DNA of 64,000 nt from Hypomesus transpacificus (taxonomy: Eukaryota > Chordata > Actinopteri > Osmeriformes > Osmeridae), in contig NC_061064.1 in assembly GCF_021917145.1 (NCBI RefSeq), forward strand, positions 124,001-188,000, given 5' to 3'. The notes under the pieces were generated by a model, which had not been told where the DNA came from, searched no databases, and saw only the letters and a list, made by a program, of their open reading frames with translations. Shown here in pieces: positions 17,501 through 27,978 of this stretch (its first letter is position 1; every line of letters begins with the position of its first letter). Both the position numbers and the translations under genes were made by a program.

Positions 17501-18989
17501 AAGGGCCCAAACGTGCTCTCTGCCCTTTAATCCTCTGACCTCAGACAGACCAGAATCTCAATCAAGAGGACTAAAAGTCGTTGGTTGTCAGAAAAGACAG
17601 GACAAGTCAGGCTTGTTTCTTGGCTTCCTGCTGAGGTCGAACACATCCACCTGCTCTGCATGTGCTCTCAAACCAAGACAAACAAGTAGGATTCCTGTTC
17701 CTTCACTGTGCTTTGTAGCCCAGATGGGGTTACTGCAAAGCGGCTAGGACGTACGTATACTGCTACTGGACTCTGATCAGCGAAATATCGTTGAACTCTG
17801 CACTTCTGATCCTTGATCATCCACTGTACCTTCTATATGAGTTATTTGAATGTCGCTTTGGATAAAATAACCCGCCAAATGAATAAAATGTAAAAAAAAA
17901 AAAAGACAAATTAAAGAGGTGAGGAGATTGACACCGTCCCCCGTCCCCCGTCTCCTGTCCCCCGTCTCCTGTCCCCCGTCTCCTGTCCCCCAGCCCTGAC
18001 AGGACCACTCCACTACAGCAAGGCCTGATGACATTAAGGCTGTTGAGTTGCTCTGGGACAAAGGTTAATAACTAGGTATTTCATTGAACATCTCCCAAGC
18101 CCTCAGAAATCCTGTGTGGCCCCTTTACATTCGGATAAAGTTCAATCAATCAGAAAACCCTGATCTGTTGTCAGGAGACATAAACTTTAAAGCATACCTT
18201 TATTCATCAATTCGTTGAGTTAGCAAGCAAGTAAACTGTATAGCTTACATATAATAAGCTATACTTGAGAAAACAGCACTTCTAACAGTGTGACGTCACT
18301 GCCAAACTTTTATAAATGGACCAACAGTCGCTAGAAAACACCTTCTTAAACACTTTCTGTTCCTGCTAACGCTTTTTGCAGAAATGAATCTGCATACCAT
18401 GTGTCTGCTGGTCTTGTACTAACACTCATCCAGCGTTTTAGTGAAAACCCTGGGAAAGAGGCTGGATTAAGCAGTCTATGAATTTTTCATACTGCTGATA
18501 CATCCAAATTGTGGCTCAGGCTCAAGTCTAAAAGCATCATTGTCAAACTACAAAGAAAATATGGGTCTACTTTGACATCTGCACATGTTTGATGTGATGC
18601 AGCCTAGTTCTAAATAAATAAATAAATAAAGATTAGGTCGGCTTTAAACCGGGTTGTACCAGTGGTGACCAGCGCGGGATATAAAGCGCATCCCCCATTC
18701 TACCTTCGTAACTTAACATAAATACAGGATATTGACCCAGCTTCAAGCAGCAAAATGTTTCTAAAATCGCAAAACACGCACATTCGGTACAAATTCGACA
18801 TATAAGCGAACCATCATGTTCTAATTCTGTAACAATGGCAATCGACGCACAGTGGAAACCTCTTACCTTTTCTGACTTTGGTTTGTTTTGAAGCAGTTGT
18901 TCAAGGTACAGATCTGAGAGTGCAGTTCGAGCGCTGTTTACCCGCTCAAGTGTGACAGCGGGTTCGTTTTTATTGGATTTTAATGTCAT
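8579..18989 (-). CDS. mpp1: MAGUK p55 scaffold protein, 55-kDa membrane palmitoylated protein
   Basis: Thirteen exons read right to left: 18989-18867, 15365-15306, 12282-12157, 12052-11974, 11753-11668, 11525-11457, 10480-10284, 10117-10011, 9791-9711, 9602-9522, 9422-9220, 9089-9015, 8755-8579. Phases agree and give 487 aa (human 466). The protein begins MTLKS, then [13 protein letters not shown], a PDZ domain ([12 protein letters not shown] to VIPKMKSRS), an SH3 domain ([21 protein letters not shown]), a basic hook ([19 protein letters not shown]) and a guanylate-kinase-like domain from [11 protein letters not shown] to [12 protein letters not shown]. The GUK loop reads [11 protein letters not shown] without the Lys of an active P-loop, so it is a binding module, as in mammals. 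It links membrane skeleton and glycophorin C in red cells. Exon 2 ([13 protein letters not shown]) is the least conserved part. Confidence 0.96.
12283..15305. other. mpp1 intron 2, unique DNA
   Basis: About 3 kb without a supportable exon, RNA gene or long repeat. It is AT-rich with only short open frames. Confidence 0.5.
16832..16862. repeat. (CA)n microsatellite
   Basis: An almost pure run of CA dinucleotides with one TACA interruption near its end. Confidence 0.9.
17795..17895 (+). repeat. SINE-like 3' tail, copy 1
   Basis: gaactctgcacttctgatcc and the later tcgctttggataaaataa-type tail match the copy at 20635-20735. It ends in an A-rich run. Confidence 0.5.
17934..17992. repeat. Minisatellite, CCCCGTCTCCTGTC unit
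   Basis: Four imperfect copies of a 14-bp C-rich unit lie in mpp1 intron 1. Confidence 0.8.
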
Positions 18990-19089
18990 CCTGCTTCTAG
19001 GCTAAACAAAATCGGTGAACCTAAAGTGCCCTTGCTCAAGGTCCGCAGAAGGCTTTGCCTGAAATATCGGAGAAAGAGGGGGAAGGAGC

Positions 19090-19111
19090 GATAAGGGAGC
19101 GGCGTGATAAG
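19090..19111. promoter_or_regulatory. Paired GATA motifs upstream of mpp1
   Basis: GATAAG occurs at 19090-19095 and 19106-19111, 100-125 bp before the mpp1 start codon and in the GC-richer promoter-like zone 19050-19330. The second is a full TGATAAG consensus. MPP1 is strongly expressed in red cells, where GATA1 drives transcription. Confidence 0.4.
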
Positions 19112-20634
19112 TCGCCTCTCTAGGTTGAAGTCCGAGGTTCGGATCAATTGGTGCTGTGGGGGCTAATGAACTAGACTACTGCAGGACAAGCTGACACAGC
19201 AGCCGCAAGTAAACACCGGAATGTACAGGGGGCTGTCTCTATTGCAGCTTCCTCTCCCGGGTAGCTCTGACGTCCTGGTGACAACCACGGGGGCAAACCA
19301 AAAAACGGTCGCAACGGCTGGAGAATGTGCGGCGAAAACTTCTCAAGTCCGTCATGGCGGTGCAGGCCTACCGATGCACTGATTCACTGCTCGTTGCGGT
19401 ACCAAAGTGGTGGGTATTGCCGCACAGCAGTAAAATGCATTACCGCGGAGAGAATACCCCCTCAGAAATGGTGTTTTCCTTCAACGCAGATGAGAGGCTA
19501 TGTGCAAGTGCGCCTATGCTGTAGAAATCATGTACTACACACAACATGACGCCAATCAAAAACCTATGTCACACGCTTGTATTATTTCAATTAATGAGTT
19601 TGGTTATTACATTGAGCTCGTCTACTAGGCTACTTGTTTTTCATCGGTTGATAAGCCTATTACTGCGCAGTCTGATTGTGAATATCAACGGCTATGTTAG
19701 AATCGTATTTTATCGTGGCAGTAACACAGTGTTTAATTGCACAATCTGTAACAAAAATATCTATATACATCCTAAACGAATGACCCAAGGCTCTCCTGTT
19801 TGCTGCATGCTATTAGTCTGCCATCTTGCGGCAGAATCAGGATACTACACCCACTTAAGTAATGAGAAAAGTTGGATCAAAACACTTTCTACGGCTACCC
19901 ATCAGTTGTGTGACGTAGGGTGATAATTGGTCTATTGCACTTCCAACCACAGTAGGGGGTGGTGATCACAAGACCTAAAAACACAACTTTCTACCAACTT
20001 GTAATCGCGAGTAAGAACACATGTACTACAGGCTTACCTGTACCCGTGTTTAAAGTTCATGCTTTCTGATATAAATTTACGTGGTAAAAAAACTACCTGG
20101 CTGTCACGGTCTCTTTCTGTCAGAGGAAAAAGGGGTAGAGGAAGCCACTGAGGTTCCATGTAGACGGTGGTTTGGTGCACACCCATGTCACAAATGTGTC
20201 TTCCTCGGTAGATAAGGTTTGCATTACAGTAAGAGGTATCATTGTCTGACTCACAGACTCGGAGTCGCTGCAAACCAAGAGTGGAGAGAGAACGTTACTC
20301 CAGTAAGTCTGCCAGCAATGATCCGATCTGTTTAGAACTTTGTTTTGTTTAATAAACATATGTTGAATGTTAATGTTACCATTGTCATCGCTATTATTGT
20401 TTTTGTTGTAGTACCTCTGTTCTGTTTTCTTCCTGGTCACACACCCCGACAGAGGGACACAAACATTAAACGTTACATTTTGAAATGTGAGAGAGAGAAT
20501 ATCTCCTCCAACAATCCCTGGAGAAATGTCTGCCAGTGTACCATTCTAGGATCTAGGCTTTTTGTGTACTCTGCAATGTGGTTAGTGAATACAGACTATT
20601 ACTTGAATGTGACCAATGTTACATTCAGTAGTTA
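19112..20634. other. Intergenic DNA, mpp1 promoter side to GPCR gene
   Basis: Reading frames of 65-125 codons here lack codon bias, domains or splice signals, and I reject them as genes. The GC-rich first 200 bp are probably mpp1 promoter. Confidence 0.5.
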
Positions 20635-20735
20635 AAACTCTGCACTTCTGATGCTCGATCTTCTGCTGTTGTTAATGTGCCCACTGGTTGTACGTCGCTT
20701 GGATAAAAGTGACTGCTAAAGAAATAAAAAGGTAA
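20635..20735 (+). repeat. SINE-like 3' tail, copy 2
   Basis: aactctgcacttctgatgct, then tcgcttggataaaagtgact and an A-rich end. It is paralogous to 17795-17895. Confidence 0.5.
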
Positions 20736-20860
20736 ATGTATGTTTTTTTTTGTCCCCTCCCATCCTCAGGTGACCCATCTAATCTGCTCTTGGTCCGGAG
20801 GGACCGGAATTACATATTTATTTTTTTATCAAGTTTTTTATCACGTTATCATAGTGCAGG

Positions 20861-21886
20861 ATGACACAGCTAGCGGTAAACTCGAGCGGACCTGATGGAA
20901 ACAACACTTGCGAGATCGAGGACAGCTTCCTTTCTGCTGTGCTCCCCGTTTCCTATTCCATCATCTGCCTCATAGGACTGTTGAACAACACCATGACCAT
21001 ACTAGTGTTCTTCTTCAGGAAGCACCCTGGCTCATCCATGACGGTGTACATGAGACACCTGGGCCTGGCCGACTTCCTCCTCGTCCTCTGCCTGCCCCTG
21101 CGTGTGTACTACCACAACACAGAGGGCCCCTCCCTCCTCTGCAAGACGGCGGGCGTCTTCTTCTACCTCAACATGTACGCCAGCATCCTGTTCCTCAGCC
21201 TGATCAGCCTGGACCGCTACCTTAAGATCCTCAAGCCGGTGTGGGTGCGGAGCATGCACACGGAGGCCTGGAGCCGACGGGCTTCCTGCTGCGTGTGGGC
21301 CGCGCTCCTCATCGTCATGTCTCTCTTCTTCCTCGGCAACAGCAGCCAGCGCCCGTGCGAACGCATCTGCTTCCACTTCCACCACAAGGGACTGGTCGGC
21401 GGCGTAGTCAACTTGACCGCGGTGGCCTTCTTCGTCGTGGCCTTCCTCCTCTTAGTCTGCTTCTACGGGCAGATCGCCGTTAAGCTGAGAACCATGTCTC
21501 TGGGCTGTCAGGGCGCCCGGGCTCAGAGGAAGAAGAGCAGGCTGATCCTGAAGACCTCGGCGGTGCCCTTCATCTTCACCCTGTGTTTCCTGCCCTATCA
21601 CGTGGTCCGAGTGCCCTACGTGCTCGCCCAGATGGGTGTGGTCGGGGAGGTGAGCAGCAAGCAGACCCTGCACGTCCTGAACGAGCTTACCCTGCTCCTC
21701 TCGGCCCTCAACAGCTGCCTGGACCCCGTCTTGTACTACCTGCTGTCCAGCACCTACAGGAGGGCCACTCTCTGTGCCCTGCAGGGGAAGTTTCGAAACA
21801 TATACACTGTCAGCTCCAAGAACAACAGTGTCTCCATTCAGTCAGCGAGACGTAGAGATGATGACATCTCACCATCCAGTCTTTGA
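20861..21886 (+). CDS. gpr34l: P2Y-type class A GPCR, GPR34-like
   Basis: A single uninterrupted exon of 341 aa with a purine at -3 of the ATG. Seven membrane segments are visible from about residues 27, 63, 98, 141, 181, 233 and 271. N-glycosylation sites lie at NSS 7 and NNT 14. Family residues are present: D71 in LGLADFLL, C94 and C170 for the extracellular disulfide, DRY at 118-120, FLPYH at 243-247, and SCLDPVLYY in helix 7, with Asp replacing the usual Asn as in P2Y12-group receptors. LSAVLPVSYSI and FYLNMYASILFLSLISLDRYLKI fit GPR34 best. GPR34 responds to lysophosphatidylserine, so a lysophospholipid ligand is inferred. P2RY12/13/14-group alternatives are less likely. An acceptor-like cctcag near 20769 suggests a 5' UTR intron. 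The coding part is far GC-richer than its flanks. Confidence 0.85.
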   Translation: MTQLAVNSSGPDGNNTCEIEDSFLSAVLPVSYSIICLIGLLNNTMTILVFFFRKHPGSSMTVYMRHLGLADFLLVLCLPLRVYYHNTEGPSLLCKTAGVFFYLNMYASILFLSLISLDRYLKILKPVWVRSMHTEAWSRRASCCVWAALLIVMSLFFLGNSSQRPCERICFHFHHKGLVGGVVNLTAVAFFVVAFLLLVCFYGQIAVKLRTMSLGCQGARAQRKKSRLILKTSAVPFIFTLCFLPYHVVRVPYVLAQMGVVGEVSSKQTLHVLNELTLLLSALNSCLDPVLYYLLSSTYRRATLCALQGKFRNIYTVSSKNNSVSIQSARRRDDDISPSSL

Positions 21887-22079
21887 GCATGTCATATTTA
21901 CTTAAAACTCAAAACATATGAAGCTTTAATACATACTGGTACAAAATAAATAGATAACCTGGATATTTGTATACAATTTATATAAATGTACATAGGCCTA
22001 CATAAATGTAAAGTACATTCCTTGTTGTTGCTAGTCTGGTTTGTTTTATGTTTTAGATCTATTACTTTTATCACTTGTA

Positions 22080-22172
22080 TTATTGTTTTTGTTGATTTTA
22101 TGTATAGCACCTTGAGCTGCAATTCCTGTATGAAATGTGCTATATAAATAAAGTCTTACTTACTTACTTACT
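22080..22172 (+). repeat. LINE/SINE-type 3' end with CTTA tail, forward copy
   Basis: The segment from tagcaccttgagctgcaatt through tatataaataaagtcttac ends in (CTTA)n. An inverted copy lies at 23048-23118. It probably supplies the polyadenylation signal of the GPCR gene. Confidence 0.6.
22147..22152 (+). terminator. AATAAA polyadenylation signal, GPCR gene
   Basis: The first canonical AATAAA on the + strand that is supported by context lies 261 bp after the stop. It is inside repeat-derived sequence. An earlier AATAAA-like run at about 21945 is an alternative. Confidence 0.4.
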
Positions 22173-24088
22173 TGTTTGTGACTTGGCGATTAAACTCAAT
22201 TCAGATTCTGATTCTGATGTATATAGCATCTTGTTATTCTTGGTATTGTTTAGATTGAGTGTTTCAGTCAGTTACTCTGACTTATGATCTCTGAGTATAT
22301 TACTCATCCCGAGACACATTCAAGTGGTTTCCTGCTTCGAAAACGACCTCTGTTGCCATCGTCTGTGTAAAGTCAGATGTCAAGTTGCATCGATAGTTTC
22401 ATTTCGACTGCTACCTAGAATTTCGCCAGTTATTGTGTTTTTATTCATTGACACTTCACTGCATGTGCTTTTTAATATAAAGGAACATCATTATTTAGGA
22501 TAAAATATCTAACGTGTGAGTTAATTCACTAGTCAGGAATATTTATTTGAGGTTATTTGTTGTGGCAAATGACTCATCGACTAGATTAGTTTGATCAAGA
22601 AGCACTTAGAAACCGGCAGTGCTGCCTTCGAGAGAGCTGATCAAAGACGTTCATCAGTTAGTGAAGCTCTGCGGGTAGGGTGAATACCTGTTGTTCAAAG
22701 CCAGACACTCGCTTTGAAGATCTCACAGTCTTCCCTTCTGCCGTCTTTCATGACCGATAATCGAGAGTTCTCCCTTTATCTCGGACACGCATTTATGCAT
22801 AATAGTCATTTTCGCATTAGGTTGATTTTCTTTTAAAGTACACTATCTAAAGTGGTATGCTTGTCGATACATCTGTTCATATAACCTACATGTACTCCTT
22901 TTTGGCATTTGAGTCCTGTACATTTTAATTTAATTTTAATTTAAAACACTACAAGTCTAATTTAGACGTGAATATCACATAGCACATCACTATATTTTCA
23001 TGTTCTGATCTGTGCATCAACTTCCTCATTCTATTCATTGATCATGTCATTAAGTAAGCAAGACTTTATTTATATAGAACTTTTCATACAAGAATTGCAG
23101 CTCAAAGTGCTAAACTTACACCACTGGCCTAAAACAAAACGGTCTGATTAAGAATAGATAGGCCTAATATTATTTATTTCATTAGGCTACATGTTGGTGG
23201 GGGCTGATTGGTCTCCAACGGGGCCTAGCCCCACCCTCCTCTCTCATCTGGTCTTGTTGCAATCATCGCTTGACAAAAACTCATCACAATCTAACCATGT
23301 TGTGGTTTCCTACCACATCAGATAACAAGCTCAGAATGATGAAACGCTATATTGAACTGGAGAAGTGATCAGATTCGATTCTGCAAACCGTCAAACTCTC
23401 GCCACGTGTGATCGTTGAAAGAGGAAGACGTAGCCATCAAGTCAACCAAATCTTCTTCTTTCGTTCTCTTCCTTTATTGTTCTGTCATTTGAATCATTTC
23501 CCTTGTGATCACAGTGGTGCGATGGTCAAGTGGAAGGCCTTGTGATTAGGTTTTAACGACAGAAAGGATCTTAAAAATGTCCTCCGGATTGGGTTCGATT
23601 AATTCTAATTTTGTCATTTCAAAGAATGCGTTCCTAGATTCTGTGTAATAGCGATGTACAGTCATGACATACTCATTACTCATGTAAAATTACTTTATTT
23701 CAATAAAAAAAACCTGGGTAATTATGGTTTGATGTCACAAAAAATGAAAATTGAAGTAATTTGGATTAAACCACAATTTAGTGTTCTCTTACATTTTTGG
23801 ATTAGTATTCAAGACACAGAGTTCAAAGATTGTTGAAGTTCAAAAATGTGTTTAAAAGTTTTTCTTTAAAAAAAGAGTGAGCAGAATAGCTTTTTTAAAC
23901 ACATCAAAACTCGCAGAAAATGTAAAAAGCTAACTAGCCTATACGTACCTATAGTTTATAAACTATGGTGTCTATGTTTTACATGCTTTGTCACAAACCC
24001 TCACAAACAGACAAACGGACGAGGACGCTTCATGGTGTTTGTTGCTCAGAGCAGCGAAGTCGCCGCAGCGTCAGCGTGCTCGGCTTTC
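22173..24088. other. Intergenic DNA, GPCR gene to vsig1
   Basis: AT-rich and without supportable genes. It holds a TTCTGA-type LINE tail at 22180-22218 and the inverted repeat tail at 23048-23118. Confidence 0.5.
23048..23118 (-). repeat. LINE/SINE-type 3' end, inverted copy
   Basis: The sequence from taagtaagcaagactttatt through gaattgcagctcaaagtgct is the reverse complement of the 22080-22172 unit, with few differences. Confidence 0.6.
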
Positions 24089-27000
24089 TCAAGCCTCCAC
24101 ATCCTCATCCCGGTTGGTCGGAGTTTCCATGGTGACCCCTCTAGAGGTTACGGACGTCTGATGGGTGCTCCCCTTGGTGTGCTCAGCGTGCGAGGCTCTG
24201 GAAACAGACAGGTTCAACACACCCGGTTTGAAAACGTTACACATGAATGCTATACAAAATGTAAATAAATACATGAATAAATAGGGGAAAACTACATTCA
24301 CAAACAAACTATACACAGTATAGTTATATATATGTACACACACAGTATATATGTACAAAGGGGGAGAACTGACTTCATCTCGTTAGCTTCTGTCGTCTTG
24401 GCCGCCCTGTACTTCTTTTTTTTCATGTTGTGGGTGATGAACCAAACGAGCAGTGCGATGAGTATACAGCCCAGCAGTGCCCCGATGACCGCCCCAACAA
24501 TGGCCCCATCCCCTATCTCTGCAACACGGATCAGCATACCACGTGACAAAAATGCAGGAAGTTTTTTTTTTTTTTCAGAGACGTATACCCCAAGCAGTGT
24601 TGGGTAAGTTACTTCACAAAAGTAATTAATGACTCATTATTTCATCAATATTGTATTTAAAATACTTTTGTAATTACTCTGTCTGAAAAGTAATTTAATT
24701 ACTCAATAAGTACTGTAATGCATTACTTCTTTCAATCCCTATAAACCTTGACTGGATAGACAACAGAAAGGAAACTCTTTCAATAATTAAATACAAGTCA
24801 AACTTGGAATAGTTTAGCTTTTTAGCATTTTGAAAACAAAGCCTACTAATACTTAACATGTTAGTCACACATGTAACATTCTTTCATTTTTAGTTACCAA
24901 ACAACATGTGCATAACACAAAAGTTTAACTGTAAGTTAAACATGACATCACATGATTTTACAGTACGCAGCAGTAGCATCTCATCCTGCAATCTAGTTTG
25001 CAATATTTTTTTTAAGCTCACCTTCAGACTCTTTCTGTACTGGCGATGCAAACTCAAGTTTTGCCTGCTTTGCAATGTTGGTGATGTGTTATTTGTCGAT
25101 GCCAAAGTAAATTCCTTGTCTGTGCAAACTTTCATGGCGATTAAAACCCTCTCTGATTCTGATTCTGATGAACATGGATCACTCAAAAATGTTTGTCGAT
25201 GCTGCCTTGTAAGGTGCTTAAGTAGGTTGTGCTAGCTGCTGCCGCATATCGTTTTTTCTCCCCAGGACGTAGCTTGCACTTTACATTAATGTTCTTGTCA
25301 ACCTGTGACAAAAAGGTAAAGTACTTGGAATATTTCCATTTAGTAAAACAGCTAGAGCTACTTGCTTCGGCCGAGTCCAAAATCTTCCACTTCAAACCGT
25401 TAGAGCCCGTGCTTATTCAGCAAAAACTCACGTCTCCCGTGCAACTGCACTACAGCTAACGATTTTGAAGAGGCAGCGTTCACTTTTACACTAAGACGAT
25501 ACATTTAGATTTTAATTCAATATTGATTTATACAGAACTGTTTGACTAATTTACAGCATGTAACGCAAGTACATTACAAGTAACTGTAATTAAATTACCT
25601 AAAGATGAACAGTAATCCCTTACTTTACTTTTTCAGTGGATAAGTAATTTAATTACAGTAACGTACTGTAATTGGGTGCTCCCCTTGGTGTGCTCTTAAC
25701 ATCAGCAAGACCAAGGAGATGATTGTGGACTTTAGGAGGCGGCAGGAGGAGGAGCATGCACCCCTATTCATCAATGGATCGGAAGTGGAGAAGGTCAGCT
25801 GCTTCAAGTTCCTCGGGGTGAACATCAGCAATGACCTCACCTGGTCTGTTCACACGGACAAGGTGGTCAAAACGGCCCGTAAGCGCCTCTTCTTCCTGAG
25901 GAGACTGAAGAAGTTTGGTATGGACTCAGTCATCCTTACTAACTTTTACAGATGCACTATAGAAAGCATTCTGACTGGTTGTATCACAGTGTGGTATGGG
26001 AGCTGCACAGACCGGGACCGCAAGGCCCTACGAAGTGTGGTCCGTTCTGCTGAGTTCATCATCGGCAGGAAGCTCCCAGCCCTACAGGACACCTACCACA
26101 CACGTTGCCTTAGGAAAGCCAGCAGGATTCTAAGAGACTGTTCCCACCCATCCTTCAGTCTCTTTACCCCGTTGCCTTCTGGCAGGCGTTACCGCAGCAT
26201 CCGGTCGCGCACACGCAGACTGGACAACAGTTTCTACCCAAGGGTCATCAGGCTTCTCAATGGACACTGATATGGACATTTTTACTGCACACTAGTCACT
26301 TATACACTGTCACTTTCAGCTACTGGTTGCTCTTTCAGTAACATTGCACTACTGTACCTCGCCACCAGGCTCCTGTTTGGTCATTGACAAAGTCACTGAT
26401 CTGTAAATTTGCACTACTGCACTGTACTCCATTTAGGTTAGATTAGTTTATAGGGTTGTAACAGGTTTTTTTTTTTTTGTGTATTAGGGTTAGTATAGCG
26501 TACTATTTATTGTTATCTGTATTTTAGGAAGTTTTAGTGTTAGGGTTAGTATAGTCGTTTATTTATTGCTATCTGTATATTTAGGAAGTTCACTTATCTA
26601 AGCTCAGCATAGATGTAAATTTGTTCTGTGTACTTATATGTTATGTTATGCCAAGTGCTTGCGTTGTCTTGTCTTAAGAATTTCAGTGCCCAGTCTAACC
26701 TTGTGTTGCTCTGTGCACCTGACAAATAAAAGACTTGAACTTGAACTTGAACGTGTTACTTATAGCGCGTTACACCCAACACTGATCCCAAGCAACTTAA
26801 AGACGGGAGATTCGATCCTGTGACCTCTAGTCAGCTGCTGAACTACTGAGCTTTAAACCACTCAGCTTACAGAACATGCTACTGATATCCACTGATGTAC
26901 CCCATGTACCAACACTGGCTTGTGTTAATAGTTTAATTAATTTGTTGTTTTTCATGTGATTTCAAACCTACAATTGAGATTTCCCTATGGGACAAGACAA

Positions 27001-27912
27001 TTTTTTTCCGGTGTAATTGAAGTGGATGTTCTCTATCAGATTCAGAATCAGAATTAGAAAGGGGCTTACAAACTTACCATGTACCAGTTCCAGTTTACAG
27101 GTGTCAAAGCCCACAGCGTTACTGGCGTTGCACTGGTATTCTCCAAACTCAAACTGAGACAGGTTACGGATGTACATCACTCCAGTTATGATGTCTGAGC
27201 AGAATAACACACACATTTGTCAAAGCACATGCCCACACACCCTCACATATATGCATACCCACACAAAAACAGAGAAAGAAAGAGAGAAAGAGAGGTAGAG
27301 AGATGGAGAGAGTGAAGGAGAGAGGGAGAGAGAGGTAGAGAGATGGAGAGAGGGAAGGAGGGAGGTAAGAGAGAGGTAGACAGATGGAGAGTGAAGGGAA
27401 GAGAGAGGTACAGAGATGGAGAGAGCGAAGGAGAGAGGGAGAGAGAGAGAGGTAGAGAGATGTAGAGTGAAGGAGAGAGGGAGGTAGAGAGATGGACAGA
27501 GTAAAGGAGAAAGGGAGGTAGAGAGATGAAGAGAGTGAAGGAGAGAGGGAGAGGGAGAGGGAGAGAGAGAGTGAAGGACAGAGGGAGAAACAAAGGACTG
27601 TAGTAGAGAGGCGTACTGGCGCTTCCCAGGGCAGCTCTCCTGGTCTGGTCCTGGCCCAGTCTGGTCCAGGCGTAGTTGGGGGCGGGGCTTCCTTTCTCAC
27701 TGTGACATGTTAGAGTGACCAGGTGACCAGACTCCACATCCCCATGGACGGCACAGAAGGGCTTCGTGGGCCTCTCTTACACACCAGAGAAGAAGAGAAG
27801 AAGCAGCCTTTAGTACTGTCTGGATGGAGGGTGGAGACTCATGAACAGCTAGCATGAGAGAGAGAGAGAAGCATGAGAGAGAGAGAGAGAGAGAGACAGG
27901 GAGAGAGAGAGA

Positions 27913-27978
<66 letters not shown>

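Larger units (their letters stand above)
15366..18866. other. mpp1 intron 1, with simple repeats
   Basis: No coding exon is seen. It contains (CA)n at 16832-16862, a 14-bp CCCCGTCTCCTGTC repeat at 17934-17992 and a SINE-like 3' tail near 17800-17895. Confidence 0.5.
24595..26784. mobile_element. hAT-type DNA transposon carrying a nested LINE
   Basis: The left end is cagtgttgggtaagttac. The right end, as reverse complement, is cagtgttgggtgtaacgcgc. Flanking 8-bp target duplications are accccaag (24587-24594) and atcccaag (26785-26792), 7 of 8 identical, as expected for hAT. The interior is full of the gtaattaaattac-like repeats of the well-known fish family with this terminus. No transposase is seen. 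A LINE-tail fragment (25105-25170) and a LINE insertion (25696-26752) enlarge it. It lies in vsig1 intron 5. Confidence 0.85.

Noticed and set aside
19546..19923. 125-codon + strand frame
   Set aside because: AT-rich, no recognisable domain or splice context, and not continued by a neighbouring exon.
25719..26270. 183-codon frame as a host gene
   Set aside because: It is the C-terminal end of a LINE reverse-transcriptase polyprotein inside a mobile element.
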